Assembly: GCA_037176705.1 (NCBI GenBank)
Contig: CM073891.1
Span: 50,222,571 to 50,286,570, forward strand
Origin: Molossus alvarezi
Taxonomy: Eukaryota; Chordata; Mammalia; Chiroptera; Molossidae
Direction: 5' to 3'
DNA: 64,000 nt
The translations under genes were made by a program, and so were the position numbers. Shown piece after piece: positions 44,191 through 54,828 of the stretch. The number at the start of each line of letters is the position of its first letter. Positions within the stretch are counted from its first letter, which is position 1. The notes beneath the pieces were generated by a model that saw nothing but the letters and a program-made list of their open reading frames with translations, ran no database searches and was not told where the DNA came from.

Positions 44191-46708
44191 TTAATGACAG
44201 GTAAATTGTACACAGTTGATCCAACTTACCGAGTCTTCTCAGCTAGATTCATGAAATTCTTTGATCTTCTTTCTATTCTAAAAAAATTTTTTTTAAATAT
44301 GAAAATCAGAGAGAGCAAGTCTCATTTTTTAACAGCCTCTAATTCAACTGCAAGAATTATTAAACAGCAGTGTGCCTTGCTCTTTTAGATACATAAAAAT
44401 ATCTTGAAAATTATTTCAGTAAATCTGGATAAATAGCCTACAGCCTTTTACAAGTAGAAAGAAATGCACATTTTAACAGATTGATAAAGTGTGTTGAAAG
44501 TGAAAGTGTCTCTGCATTTATTTCACTCCCGCAGCCAAGTATAAATTAAAGTATTTTAAATTTCTACAAGTTTTAATGAATATCAAAAAGGACACAAGTA
44601 ATAGCTTACGGCAAAAGTCCATAAAATCTCTTTTTCTTATTCTTCTGCATTTCTTACTTCTGCTCCTTAAGATTTTTTTTTAAACTTAAAAAAAAAAGAC
44701 AAAACTCTTTCTTAAGTCATACAGCAGGTTATGTCTTTGTGCCCTCTCCTCGTCTCTTCTGTTGTTCTATGTCTCTTTTACACCTTAGTCCTATCCAGTA
44801 CTTTTACTTTTTCCAATAAAAAAATAGAATACTTCCCAATTTCTATTTCTTCTCATTCTTGGGGGATAGCAAGGAATAGAGATACACTATTATATTTTTG
44901 TCTGTATTGCATATTTGCAAAGTTTCTTTTTCTGAAAACAAAACAAAACATTGTTTTATTTTTTAACACATTGCATTTTTAAGGAAGTCAATTGTCTCCC
45001 TTAAATAACAAGAACATAAATTTACTATTATAAATCATCAAATAATATTCCAATGACAATATTAGCAGTTCCATAATAAGAAATAACAGTTCAAAGTGGC
45101 AGTATTAAATTACACCATGCAGTAAGACTACTCACCTAGTTACCTGGGGTATATTTCAAGACCTCAACCTGACAGTCTCATCAGGAAGATGTAGCTCAAT
45201 TAAAATAATTCACAGAAACTATATGATGTTCTCTTACAGTCAAACAGAACAAGGGGGAAACATTTCTTGCATTTTTCAATATAAAATTGACTTTTTTTTT
45301 AACTTGTTTCTTTTGCTCTGTCTTCTAAGACCTATATTCTTCCAACTAGAGGCTCAGACCCTCCCGATTTCTGCTATCGTATCTGACAGAAGCAAATGTT
45401 TGATAATTGCCTCTGACTTCTTGGCATCTACCTGCCCCTCTCACAATTTCTATAATGTCTCCACCCCAATTCTCTTTGGGATTCAATGAGTTCTAGATGC
45501 TATATTGTCCTTAAATAGTCCTTGAATACACTGCATTTTTGTCCAATACCCATTTTCTTTCTATGGTACCACATTGGTGGCTGTTTTCCTGTATATCTGG
45601 AATTCTTCCCTACTTTCCACCAGTGTTTGAATCCTTGGTGCCATGCTTGACTTCAACCAATTTCTTTTTTCTGGAAATGGAAATGGCTTCTAGGCAAGTG
45701 GCATCTTGCCAACTTCCTGTATGTTTATTTGACCAACCCTCCTACTGATGAATCTAAATTCCTGAGGCTCTATCATGCTTGGGGCTATGACAGAAATTAT
45801 TTCTACACTGTTCGTTTTGTTATACTCTGTGGCCTTAGGCAAAATTCTTTCAGTGCCAAAGCTAAATCTGAAGTTTTTTCATAATATAATGTTGTTCCTA
45901 CTCAAAACCCTTATAATCATTTTCATTGCCATCTTTACTTTCTTTACAAACATTTAGCTTTGTTTTGCCCTTCTCAGAGTCAAAGCATATGGACTATCTT
46001 CAAGCATTATGGTCAATGATATGCACGTCATGTTTTCATCACCAAGGTTGACCTTGCACAGCTTGCTGTCAGAACTCTATTACAGTCCAATTGAGAGAAT
46101 TAATATCTAAACGAATATTATCTAAGAACATTCTATCATCTCGTTTGTCTAGGTATTCTGAATTCTGTTCCTCAGGCAAGTTATATGACCACAAAGCTAT
46201 GTACCTGGAAGTCATTAACTCCCCCCTGCAACATAAAACACTTTCAACAATCCACCTTTCAATGTTATGTTCTCAGGTTTTACTGAAAGTCAATACAGAA
46301 AATAGTCACAAAAACAACGTGTTGTATATGCTTTAGAAGCATTTCGAAGATATATTTAAACTAACAACTCCTGATTGGCTAGAAGGAACCAGATACTAAG
46401 GCATCAGTGATATGAAATAGATAAACAGTTAATTCTTTAATTTCAAGGGATTTATAGCCAGAGCATTGGGAAAATGGAGGAAAGGAGAAAAGATATGTAA
46501 ACAAATATGTATGTGATATAATTTCTCTTTATTGATCCTTTATGTGCTAAATTAATTGTATTAAGTTAATATTTTTAATATAGTAAATAAATTTATTTAA
46601 TTAATGATAATATACTTTCTATCATTTAATAATGAGAGACATATTCTCTCTCCCATAGATTAGGTAACCTCGATAATAGGAGGGTCTACATTCCTCTTCA
46701 TATATATT
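44191..46708. other. Unassigned AT-rich DNA
   Basis: A 2.5-kb stretch without a named repeat. Frames of 60-88 codons on the plus strand (44.7-46.3 kb) carry no domain. The region near 45300-45750 is more balanced in composition, but I recognise nothing in it. Confidence 0.55.
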
Positions 46709-46721
46709 TCTCAAATAGCAT

Positions 46722-46930
46722 TTTTTTTCTTTATTGATTTTAGAAAGAAAGGAAGGGAGAGGGAGAGAGAGATAGAAACATTGATGAGAGAGAACATTGA
46801 TTGGCCACCTCCTGCATGCCCCCGACTGGGGTTTTGGCCCACAACCTAGTCATGTACCCTGACCGGGAACTGAACTGGCAACCTTTTGGTGCATGGGTCA
46901 ACGCTCAACCACTGAGCTACACTGGCCGGG
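46722..46930 (-). mobile_element. VES-type SINE, type 2, minus strand
   Basis: CTTTATTGATTTTAGAAAG, body AAACATTGATGAGAGAG, core CCGACTGGGGTTTTGGCCC, box B GGAACTGAACTGG and head CTGAGCTACACTGGCCGGG. Diverged flanks CTCAAATAGCA and TCTAATAGCA are the probable target-site duplication. Confidence 0.92.
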
Positions 46931-47272
46931 TATCTAATAGCAATTTTTATATATGGTAAAACATCAACTTTTAAATATAAAGAAAAAAAAATAAACAGAT
47001 ACATACACTCATAACTTTGATTTTAAATATTATAAATTACCCATTTCAATATAGAGTTAAGTTGAAATTATGGATTTTATATATTAAAAGTAGTAAGACA
47101 CAATTTTTATATCAGATAAAATTTTGTAAAGGTTTAATAAATATTGTTATACTTTACCACATAGTGTTTGTCTTTCTCTGTTGGCTAACTTTGCTTAGCA
47201 TAATGCCCTCTAGGTTCATTCATATTGTCACAACTAGCAGGATTTTCTTCTATTTTAGCTTAATAATAATAT

Positions 47273-47277
<5 letters not shown>

Positions 47278-47307
<30 letters not shown>
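47278..47307. repeat. (GT)n microsatellite inside old L1
   Basis: About 15 GT units at the place where the L1 reads 'tattccattgtgtg' in other copies (compare 1479). Confidence 0.93.
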
Positions 47308-47310
<3 letters not shown>

Positions 47311-47661
47311 TTCTTATAGATTTATCTGTCAATGAACAACTGCAAACAACTTAGGTTGTTTCCATATCTTAGCTATTGTGAATAATGCTTCTATGAATAT
47401 GAGAGTGAAGATATCTCTTTAACATCCTGATTTCATTTCCTGTATATAGCCAAAAGTAGAATTGCAGGATCATATGGTAGTTCTATTTTTAGTTTTATAA
47501 GGAACCTTCACATTGCTGTCCTTAGTGGCTGTACTAATTTACGTCTCCACCAACAGTGTAACAGGTTCCCTTTTCTCCACTACTCACCAGTATTTGTTAT
47601 CTCTTGTCTTTTTGATAATAGACATCTCAATAAATGCGAAGAGGTACCTCACTATAATTTA

Positions 47662-47825
47662 CTGAGCAACATTGATGTGAGAGTGAAACATGGATCGGCT
47701 GCCTCCTGCACTCTTCCCACTGGAGATCAAGCCTGTAACCCAGGCATGTGCCCTGATTAGGAGTCAAACTAGCAGCCTTTCAGTGCATGGGAGGATGCCA
47801 ACCAACTTAGCCACACCAACCAGGG
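47662..47825 (-). mobile_element. VES-type SINE, type 2, lacking its 3' tail
   Basis: Body AACATTGATGTGAGAGTG, core CCCACTGGAGATCAAGCC, box B GGAGTCAAACTAG and head TTAGCCACACCAACCAGGG. The pyrimidine-rich and A-tail segment is absent. L1 flanks CTCACTATAATTT (47649-47661) and CTCATTGTACTTT (47826-47838) fit a diverged 13-bp target-site duplication. Confidence 0.82.
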
Positions 47826-48257
47826 CTCATTGTACTTTTGATTTGTGTTTGCCTGATGATTAGTGATGTTGAGCACCTTTTCATTTTCCTGTGACTATAT
47901 GTATGTCCTCTTTGGAAAAAATATCTAGTCGGTTCATTTGTCTCTTTTTAAACTAAGTTGTTTTTGGCTATTGAGTTGTAAGACATTCTTTTGTATTTGG
48001 GATACTAACCCCTTATTGAATATGTGGTTTGCAAATATATTCTCCAATTCCATAGGTGGCCTTTTCATTCTATTGATAGTGTGCTTTGTTGTCCAGATCT
48101 AAATAAGTAAATTATGAAAATATTACTTATGTCAATTATCAAGTATATATGGTCTGTTCATCCATATTAACTGGGAATTATATAGATATCACAAAGATAT
48201 TTTATAAATATAAAGTTATAAAGTAGGCATATTATTGGAAAATAAAAATGATGAACA

Positions 48258-48495
48258 GCACTAGCCAGTTTGGTTCAGCCATTAGAGCAACAGCCTGCAG
48301 ACCAAAGGGCCTCGAGTTTGTTTTTGGTTAAGGGCACATACCTGGGTTTGTTCCCTGACCCAGAGGTCGTGGGGGAGGCAACCAATCTATATATCTGCCT
48401 CATATCGATGTTTCTCTCTTTCTCTCCCTACTACTCTCTCTAAAAAAAAAAAAAAAAAAATGGAAAAATATCCTGGGGTGAGGATTAACAACAAC
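48258..48495 (+). mobile_element. VES-type SINE, type 1
   Basis: Head CACTAGCCAGTTTGGTTCAG, core GGTTAAGGGCACATACCTGG, body CTCATATCGATGTTTCTC, an 18-bp internal A run and tail CCTGGGGTGAGGATTAAC. The perfect 14-bp target-site duplication AAAAATGATGAACA is at 48244-48257 and 48496-48509. Confidence 0.95.
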
Positions 48496-48509
48496 AAAAA
48501 TGATGAACA

Positions 48510-49220
48510 AAAACTTCACTTTTTCTCGTTATCTTCAAATTATTTCACTTTTACTAATGAAAAATAAACACAGTTGTCCTTCTAGTCCCTCTGAATGGCA
48601 AAAGTAAGAAGTAAAGGATCAATTTACAGCTCTCTTGAAGAAAGTATAATGAAGAACCAAGGTATATTTAAGGTTTGGAATTTATTAATAGCTCATTATC
48701 CTTGTGTTTTAACATATTTAGAAAATACAAGAAAAGTTTTTTGCTTTTTTCTTACTGAACAAATTCAAATGCTGTCAAGCACTACTTAAGACAGAAAATT
48801 ATGTGAGCTCTCGAGAAAATAATGAAGATTTATTTATTGCATGTATGCATTTTATTATAAGATTTATTTGTGTATTTGTAATAATTGATTCTCTAGAAAT
48901 CCCTTAACTTCAGAAAAGAAAGTATGGTTATATGTTGATCCTAAGTCCTGGAGATTAATTTTAGTTATTGATTACAAAAATATTTATTGAATAAAGTATT
49001 CTATATACACTTAAAATCTATATAGTATTAAGATGTGTTCTATATTAATTGGCAATGTTATAAAACTATATTGATTGACATTGGAAGTACTACAATGTAT
49101 GATTAAATGATGGCAGCAGATTATAAAACGTGTACACAATATGAAATTTTTGTTTAATCTTACAAACAGCATATGTTAATAAACTTAGGGTAGTGATGCA
49201 TCTAGAAAATTATACATAGA
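48510..49220. other. Unassigned AT-rich DNA
   Basis: No gene or named repeat recognised. Confidence 0.6.
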
Positions 49221-49479
49221 GCCCTGGCCAGTTTGGCTCAGCGGTTAGAGCACTGGCCCGCGGTCTAGAGAGACCCAGGTTCAGTTCTCGCTAAGGGCAT
49301 GTACCTCGGTTGCAGTTTGTTCCCAGTCCTGGTTGGGGTGGTGTGGGTGGCAGCCTGTTGCTGTGTCTCTCTCACATCAATGTTTCTCTCTCTCTCTTTT
49401 CCTCCTACTCTCTCTCTTGCTCTTTCTGAAGATGAATGCAAAAATGTCTTAGGGTAAAGATAAAAAAAAAAAAAAAAAA
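49221..49479 (+). mobile_element. VES-type SINE, type 1
   Basis: Head GCCCTGGCCAGTTTGGCTCA, core CTCGGTTGCAGTTTGTTCCC, and tail CTTAGGGTAAAGATAAAAA with an 18-bp A run. Flanks AATTATACATA and AATTATTTACA are only a weak target-site duplication. A perfect hairpin begins directly after the tail. Confidence 0.94.
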
Positions 49480-49480
49480 G

Positions 49481-49533
49481 TAATTATTTACAAGTGTGGG
49501 TCCTGACTCCTGACCCACACTTGTAAATAATTA
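49481..49533. repeat. Perfect 22-bp inverted repeat with 9-nt loop
   Basis: The left arm 49481-49502 (TAATTATTTACAAGTGTGGG plus TC) is exactly the reverse complement of the right arm 49512-49533. The loop is CTGACTCCT. The stem does not extend beyond the arms. It is not a terminator-type structure relevant to this genome, and it is too short for a usual microRNA precursor. Confidence 0.97.
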
Positions 49534-49718
49534 TTACAGGTAGGGATGAAATCTATCAAATTTTATCTTAACAAGCTTTTCTATATTTTACACTCACTTT
49601 GAATGCTACTAATTTAGGACACTAAGATTACAGATTTAAAGATTGTATATAATTTTTTATTTCTAATTAAATAGATGTTGGTAGTAGCAATATTGGGTAC
49701 AGCTATCCATCATACATA

Positions 49719-49722
<4 letters not shown>

Positions 49723-49760
<38 letters not shown>
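49723..49760. repeat. (CA)n microsatellite
   Basis: About 18 CA units, pure. Confidence 0.96.
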
Positions 49761-49762
<2 letters not shown>

Positions 49763-49779
49763 GTTATATTTATTCTTTT

Positions 49780-50150
49780 AGTTGTATGTCATTACATTAA
49801 TTTTACATGAAGGCAGACCAATAGCTTTATAACAGCTCTCTTGCCCATATGAAATCAGTCAATTAAGCAAAGGGTTTTAATTGTAAAAAAATAATTAAGT
49901 CTCTTAAACCACAACTTAATAGCCATTTTCCCTAACAACAATATTAATTATCTCCTAGCTTAAGGAAAATTAATTGCTATTCTGCTTTGACAATTACATT
50001 GTAATTGATCAAGTTTAAAGAACCTGCAAGGTCATTTGCTATAATTCTATTGCAATTCATTAAATCTGCAGTAGATAATCACTTTTAACTTATTTACATA
50101 TTAGGGAATTCTAATGGCAGCTCTAGATGTCACTGTTGATACAAAAGTGA
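49780..50150. other. Repeat-free stretch rich in homeodomain-type motifs (candidate conserved element)
   Basis: No repeat or gene. It is dense in TAAT/ATTA cores: CAATTAAG, TTTTAATTG, TAATTAAG, TTAATTATC, TTAATTGC, CAATTACATTGTAATTGATC. This composition is typical of conserved developmental enhancers, but it could simply reflect AT-richness. Function is inference only. Confidence 0.35.
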
Positions 50151-50586
50151 TATATCAAATTGCCTCTTTTTCTTAGCTCAAAGTGTTTTGTCTTTACTGA
50201 GATATTTCCAATTCTGTTACAGTATTTCATAACTGAGACATTTAAATCACAATCTGTATCCAAACAACCAGCAATGATTAAGAGTAATGCAGGTGTGCTG
50301 TCAAGCGAATAGCAACTAAAAAATAATAATTTGATATGAAATACTTTTCAATAGTAAAAAAATCATGTATCCTTCAAATAATTTTTACTTCAAACAATAA
50401 GGAGATACAAATATATACCTATCAGAAAGACAAAAATAAAAAAGATGAATGATTCAACTCTTAGAAAGAAAGAGAAGATGTGGGAACCATAGTATATTAT
50501 GGATGAGAGTCTTAATGGCAGAGTCGATCTGGGAAGTGCTCTATTTCTAGAAGCTCTGGTTGAAATTAAATATAGGGTATGACCAC
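50151..50586. other. Unassigned DNA
   Basis: No gene or repeat recognised. The 79-codon minus frame at 50390-50629 runs into the SINE and is not a gene. Confidence 0.55.
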
Positions 50587-50851
50587 CCTGGCCAGGTAGC
50601 TCACTTAGTTGGAGCTTCATCCTGTACACAAAAAGGTGGTAGGTTTGGTTCCCGGTCAGGACACATACCTAGGTTGCGGATTTAATATTTAGTCCAGGCA
50701 CATAAAGGAGGCAACTGATGTTTCTCTCTCACATTGATGTTTCTCTCCCTCTCCTCTCTTTGTCTCTCCCCTACAACTTCCTCTTTCTCTCTGAAATCAT
50801 CAAAGCAACAACAACAAAAAACTCAACATATTCTTGGGTGAGGATTAAAAA
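50587..50851 (+). mobile_element. VES-type SINE, mosaic type
   Basis: CCCTGGCCAGGTAGCTCACT, box B GGTTTGGTTCCCGG, a core close to type 2 (GTCAGGACACATACCTAGG) but the end TCTTGGGTGAGGATTAAAAA is of type 1. The duplicated GATGTTTCTCTC element is present twice. Target-site duplication unclear. Confidence 0.9.
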
Positions 50852-50879
50852 TATAATCATACATTATGGTACTTTCAGT

Positions 50880-51300
50880 GTCAATCAATATACTTTTAAA
50901 CATTTCTGGGAAGGTTTGGGATACTTAGCCCCCTAAACAAAGGAGTTTGCTCTCTCAGTTCCTCTTGGCACACCTGGCTCACGGCTCACACTTGGCTTCC
51001 TGGCTCACGGCCATGTGGACCCACACACAATGGACTAATGGACTGCAACTAGCCTGATGCTCTACTGGACCTGTCTTCAACATGGGAAGAAAAATGCACA
51101 CTGGCTTTGCTTCTAGCTTTACTGAAACCCCATCTACTACTTCTATGACTGGACTAAGGAAAAATGGGACTTGAAAACCCAGGGACTTAATTCTATGCAA
51201 ATAAAAATCACTCATTCTCCCATGCAAGTCTCAGAACATTCAGGATACCATAAAAAGGTCACCTCCAGCAGCACCCAGTGGGGAAGAGGACTCCATCTGC
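50880..51300. other. Unidentified GC-richer block
   Basis: Contains a near-tandem CTGGCTCACGGCTCACACTT / CTGGCTCACGGCCATG and an 82-codon minus frame (50979-51227). An LTR or other repeat is possible, but I cannot name it. (CA)n follows at about 51313-51326. Confidence 0.4.
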
Positions 51301-51474
51301 CCCCACCCCCCCACACACACACACACTTCATCCAGTATAAGTATTAAAGCAAGCAAATAGCTATATGAAAAATTAATATGTCCCTTTCCTGATGCCACCA
51401 CAAAAAATAACTTGAAGTACATATACTTAAACATAAGCATGTATATATGTCTTTATACATGTGTGTCTGTGCGA

Positions 51475-51622
51475 ATGTGTGCATAATGAGATAAAGCAAA
51501 TATTACAAAATTTAAAACTGGTGAAACAGGTAAAGGAATAAAGGGTAGTCATTGTATACGTTTTTTTCAACTTCTTTGTAGTTTTAAAACTTTCAAAATA
51601 AAAATTCTGAAAAAAATTTGAG
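51475..51622 (+). mobile_element. Probable old L1 3' end
   Basis: ATGAGATAAAGCAAATATTAC, ACTGGTGAAACAGGTAAAGG, and the end CAACTTCTTTGTAGTTTTAA with ACTTTCAAAATAAAAATTC match the end of an old L1-type 3' UTR. Medium-quality call. Confidence 0.5.
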
Positions 51623-51861
51623 GCATGTATGAAAAATATTAACTTGTGTTCAATCTAGTTGCTTGGTGGTCTATCAACTATTCTATCTAGATGGTCTATC
51701 AATTATTCTATCTAGTATTTATTTAAAAGATTTCAACATTAAAAATAAAGTGATTCATAAAAATATTTAACTTTAATGACATATTTAATTTTATTAATAA
51801 TAGTAGCTAACTTGCTTAAGTTAGTTATGAAACTAAGTTCAGTTTTGTTGTCTCAAAAAAA

Positions 51862-52310
51862 TCAAAAGATGAGTTCACCAACCAAGGGGTAAGTGAAAGG
51901 AAACTTCCCAGAGTGGGGAGGGGACCAAAGTGGGTTTCCTGTGGGGCTCCGTTGTCTAGGGGTAGATAAATCCTTTCCTAGCCTCTGATTGGTTTTTTCC
52001 AGGAATTCTGCCTTAGCAACATCCATACATTTTAAAGCTTGTGTTTCCCATGTGACTGGGTTCAGCCCTAGGTCATCAATAGCGGCCTTAATGGCTTCCC
52101 TTTTTTGGTTATTTCATCTTCTTTCAGACTATTAGTGAGGAAGAGGGGAAAGGCCCTTGGAGCAACTTTATGCTTGCTTTTGGTTTCTCCCCCAAATTCA
52201 ACCTTGGTTTCCTATAATCCTTTTTTAGGTGACCTGGTTTTCTGCAATAAAAATACATTCCTCTACCGTTTCCTAGCAGAACTCATTCAGCAATCCTGTT
52301 GATTTGCTCC
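51862..52310 (-). pseudogene. Decayed retroviral gag-like fragment with zinc-knuckle motif
   Basis: On the minus strand, 52255-52214 encodes a CCHC-type zinc knuckle pattern (FYCRKPGHLKKD). The first and last cysteines of the C-x2-C-x4-H-x4-C motif are both tyrosine here. About 80 open codons in another frame follow downstream (52102-51862), with a frameshift and stop between, so it is not functional. The knuckle suggests an endogenous retrovirus nucleocapsid relic. No LTR or pol could be tied to it. The plus-strand 65-codon frame over it is a shadow. Confidence 0.5.
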
Positions 52311-52745
52311 CAGAAACCAATAGGTATATTTACTGGAATAGGTCAGAATCACCAGCACTATATTTATTAACAGTAAATAAAGTCCATTGCAAACCCTTCA
52401 GGGTCCCAGAGAAAGGAATGAATGCAATTGCTGTTCTGCTCTTGCATGAAGCCAGCCTTTCTGGGGTTTTTGTTCTATAATTGTGCCCCCTCCAGAAGCT
52501 TCTAATTTGCATTTCTATAAATGGGGCTGGGAGTTTCTGGCCTTGGGGGCACAATCTCCTATATAGATTTTAGTTTTATTTTGAGATCCAGAGAGTCCGA
52601 GTAAACCTCCAGATCTACTGTGCACTGGGTTCTGCCTGTGTGCCCAGCTCCAAGTCCTCACAAACCTCCCCATGTACCTCAGCCTTCCCTTCCCATGATC
52701 CCATCTCTCACTGCCTAACCTGCCCCCATCTCCTCAGTGATACCG
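52311..52745 (-). other. Possible upstream part of the gag-like relic
   Basis: GC-richer DNA upstream (in minus-strand sense) of the knuckle, with a 74-codon open frame (52330-52554) that shows no motif I can name. Its composition matches the gag-like piece, so it may belong to the same old element. This is inference. Confidence 0.3.
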
Positions 52746-54325
52746 TATAGCTAATTTTATTATTTATCGCATATCTAATTTATTAAATATCTTTGTTTAA
52801 TACATGCTGCATTCAAAAGAGATGATTATTTTATAAGTACTTAGTACTCAAATTGTTGCGTAAACCAATTACCCTTGTACTTCGCTATGGGGATATGTAA
52901 CTTGTTTATATACAACCTCATAAATAGGTCACACTTCATAAACTTCAAACAGGCCTAAGTGGTTGTAATTTATCTTATCATAGCCATGAATGTGCTGAGA
53001 AGAAAACTTCAATAGGTTTGAAATTAAGACAATCCTTTGATTCAGATTCTGAGATTCTTAAATCAGACTAATCTCATGACATTGTAGAAAAACATTCTAC
53101 TTCAGTCTTGCCAGAGATAAAGCCATTCATTACTCAGTAAAAATAGAGCTGTTTTCATTTTAATCACAAAGCAATACTTTTTTTCTTTACGGTTACTGTC
53201 TTTCATCTCAGAAATTCAAAATGTTTTACAAAAGACACAATAGTATCATCCATTATAAATAAAAGAAAAAGGAGGTGACATGGGCTTACCCTGTTTCAGG
53301 ATGTCTCCCCCAAGGCCTGCCCAGGGCTAAGGAACTGGCAATCTCACTTCTTAGAAGTGGTGCAAAGTTACATCCACTCAAATACAGTGCCCATTGTGGG
53401 TTGGTATTAGTGTTTCAGTGAAATTTCTCTCAAAAGCAAAGTACAAATCATTCTTTAACAAAGATATTATGTTTTTTAAAGTGGGCTTTAAACATTGATA
53501 GGAGAACTGTGATAATGATGTTGAGATACACATTAAGGGACAAGATGTGTGGGGAAAATACATGGGAAATTATTATAATGTTTCATGAACTGAAGATGAA
53601 TGAAATCTCCATAGTGAATGTAAATTGCATGCTGAGCCATTTGAAACCTTTGAAATGTAGGTTATCTGCCATTGTAAAGGGGTATGTTTCTAAAACCTCT
53701 GTAAATAGGCTGATTAGATGTCAGAAGGAATTCTTCCACAGAAGCTATATTTTTCATGATGTTTTGTAGCTTAGGTTTCAGAGCAAGACCTCAAAACTGA
53801 CTATATCCCAAAATGGACCTAAAATGTGATACAACCTATTACCTTTTCCTTTGCCACTAGAGCAAACACACAGTCCCTCTGAAGCTTCTTATACTATTAT
53901 TGTAGGAAAAAAATGTAATGCAAAGCTTGAAAAAAGAATACCAGGCCCTGCAAACTGGTCACCAGGGTCCAAATGGGACTTTAAGTCAGGAATATCTGCT
54001 GTGAATGGGGAAGGTAAATGTCTCAGACTCAGTTCCCATGCAGGCTTTCTTTCTAGGCAATGATTCTAATTCCAAACGCAAAAATGTTGAACTAGGGAGA
54101 ACTGAGGCATGTCCTTGGACGAAGCCATCCCTGTGATATTGGTATCTGCAGCCTTTCCCCTCCCAAACCTTTCATACCACTCAGCTGGGGTTCTATCTGT
54201 TTTCCTAAGTGGCCTTATCTTTGATAATTTTACAAATAATACATCAGTGATCAACTATTAATGGTTACTATTTTTAACGATTATGTTTAAATATTAATAC
54301 TGCACAAACATTTACTTTTTACTTA
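52746..54325. other. Unassigned DNA
   Basis: No gene or named repeat. Frames of 61-86 codons (53.3-54.2 kb) have no domain, and two lie on opposite strands over the same DNA. Confidence 0.55.
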
Positions 54326-54329
54326 GCAC

Positions 54330-54520
54330 CTACATGTATTTAACTCACTTTACTTCTCATCCTTCTAACAAGTCAGAACAGGGGAATTTATTATCTTCCA
54401 AATACAGAGGAATAAACTGATGTTCAAAGAGATTAAAACTATAACCTTAGTATTCAGCTCTAAACTGGAAGAGCTAGGATTTTAATTTACTGCTCTGCCC
54501 TTAGCCACTATCCTTTAATT
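54330..54520 (-). mobile_element. MIR SINE, minus strand
   Basis: TTAACTCACTTTACTTCTCA, TTTATTATCTTCCAAATACA, GAGGAATAAACTGATGTTC, AGAGCTAGGATTTTAATTTA and GCTCTGCCCTTAGCCAC follow the MIR order in reverse. Confidence 0.72.
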
Positions 54521-54599
54521 AATTTGCCAATTAATTAATTAATGCATAACTGATGAGTGCCTACTATGTTGCATCAGGGTTCTGAGAGAGGTCTACCTT

Positions 54600-54814
54600 C
54601 AGGTAGAGTGGGAGGGAGGAAGAAAGAGGGAGGAGAGAGAGAGAGCGAGAGAAACATTGATGTGAGAGGGACACATCAATTGGTTGCCTCCTGTACAACC
54701 CCAACCAGGGCTGGGGATGAACTGCAACCAAGGTACGTGCCCTTGGCCAGAATTAAACCCTGGACTCTGGTCTGTGGGCCGATGCTCTAACCACTAAGCA
54801 AAACTGACCAGGGT
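54600..54814 (-). mobile_element. VES-type SINE, type 1, lacking its 3' tail
   Basis: It begins (at its 3' side) inside the CTATCTG region (CAGGTAGAGTGGGAGGGAGG), then body AAACATTGATGTGAGAGGG, core GAACTGCAACCAAGGTACG and head TAAGCAAAACTGACCAGGG. No GAGGAT/A-tail segment is present. The target-site duplication is GAGAGGTCTACCTT (54586-54599) and GAGAGGTCTAACTT (54815-54828). Confidence 0.9.
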
Positions 54815-54828
54815 GAGAGGTCTAACTT

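Larger units (their letters stand above)
47157..48103 (-). mobile_element. Old L1 ORF2 C-terminal fragment, split by a SINE
   Basis: Reverse complement of the ORF2 end: GTTTGTCTTTCTCTGTTGG, AGCTATTGTGAATAATGCTT, GCAGGATCATATGGTAGTTC, CTCCACCAACAGTGTAACAG, and after the SINE GATGATTAGTGATGTTGAGC and ATACTAACCCCTTATTGAAT. The 3' UTR is missing. A (GT)n array lies inside. Confidence 0.85.

Noticed and set aside
45223..46336. Series of 60-88 codon plus frames as exons of a gene
   Set aside because: No shared domain, no convincing splice pattern, and codon content looks random.
49481..49533. microRNA precursor
   Set aside because: The stem is only 22 bp, with a 9-nt loop and no pairing beyond the arms, too short for a usual precursor.
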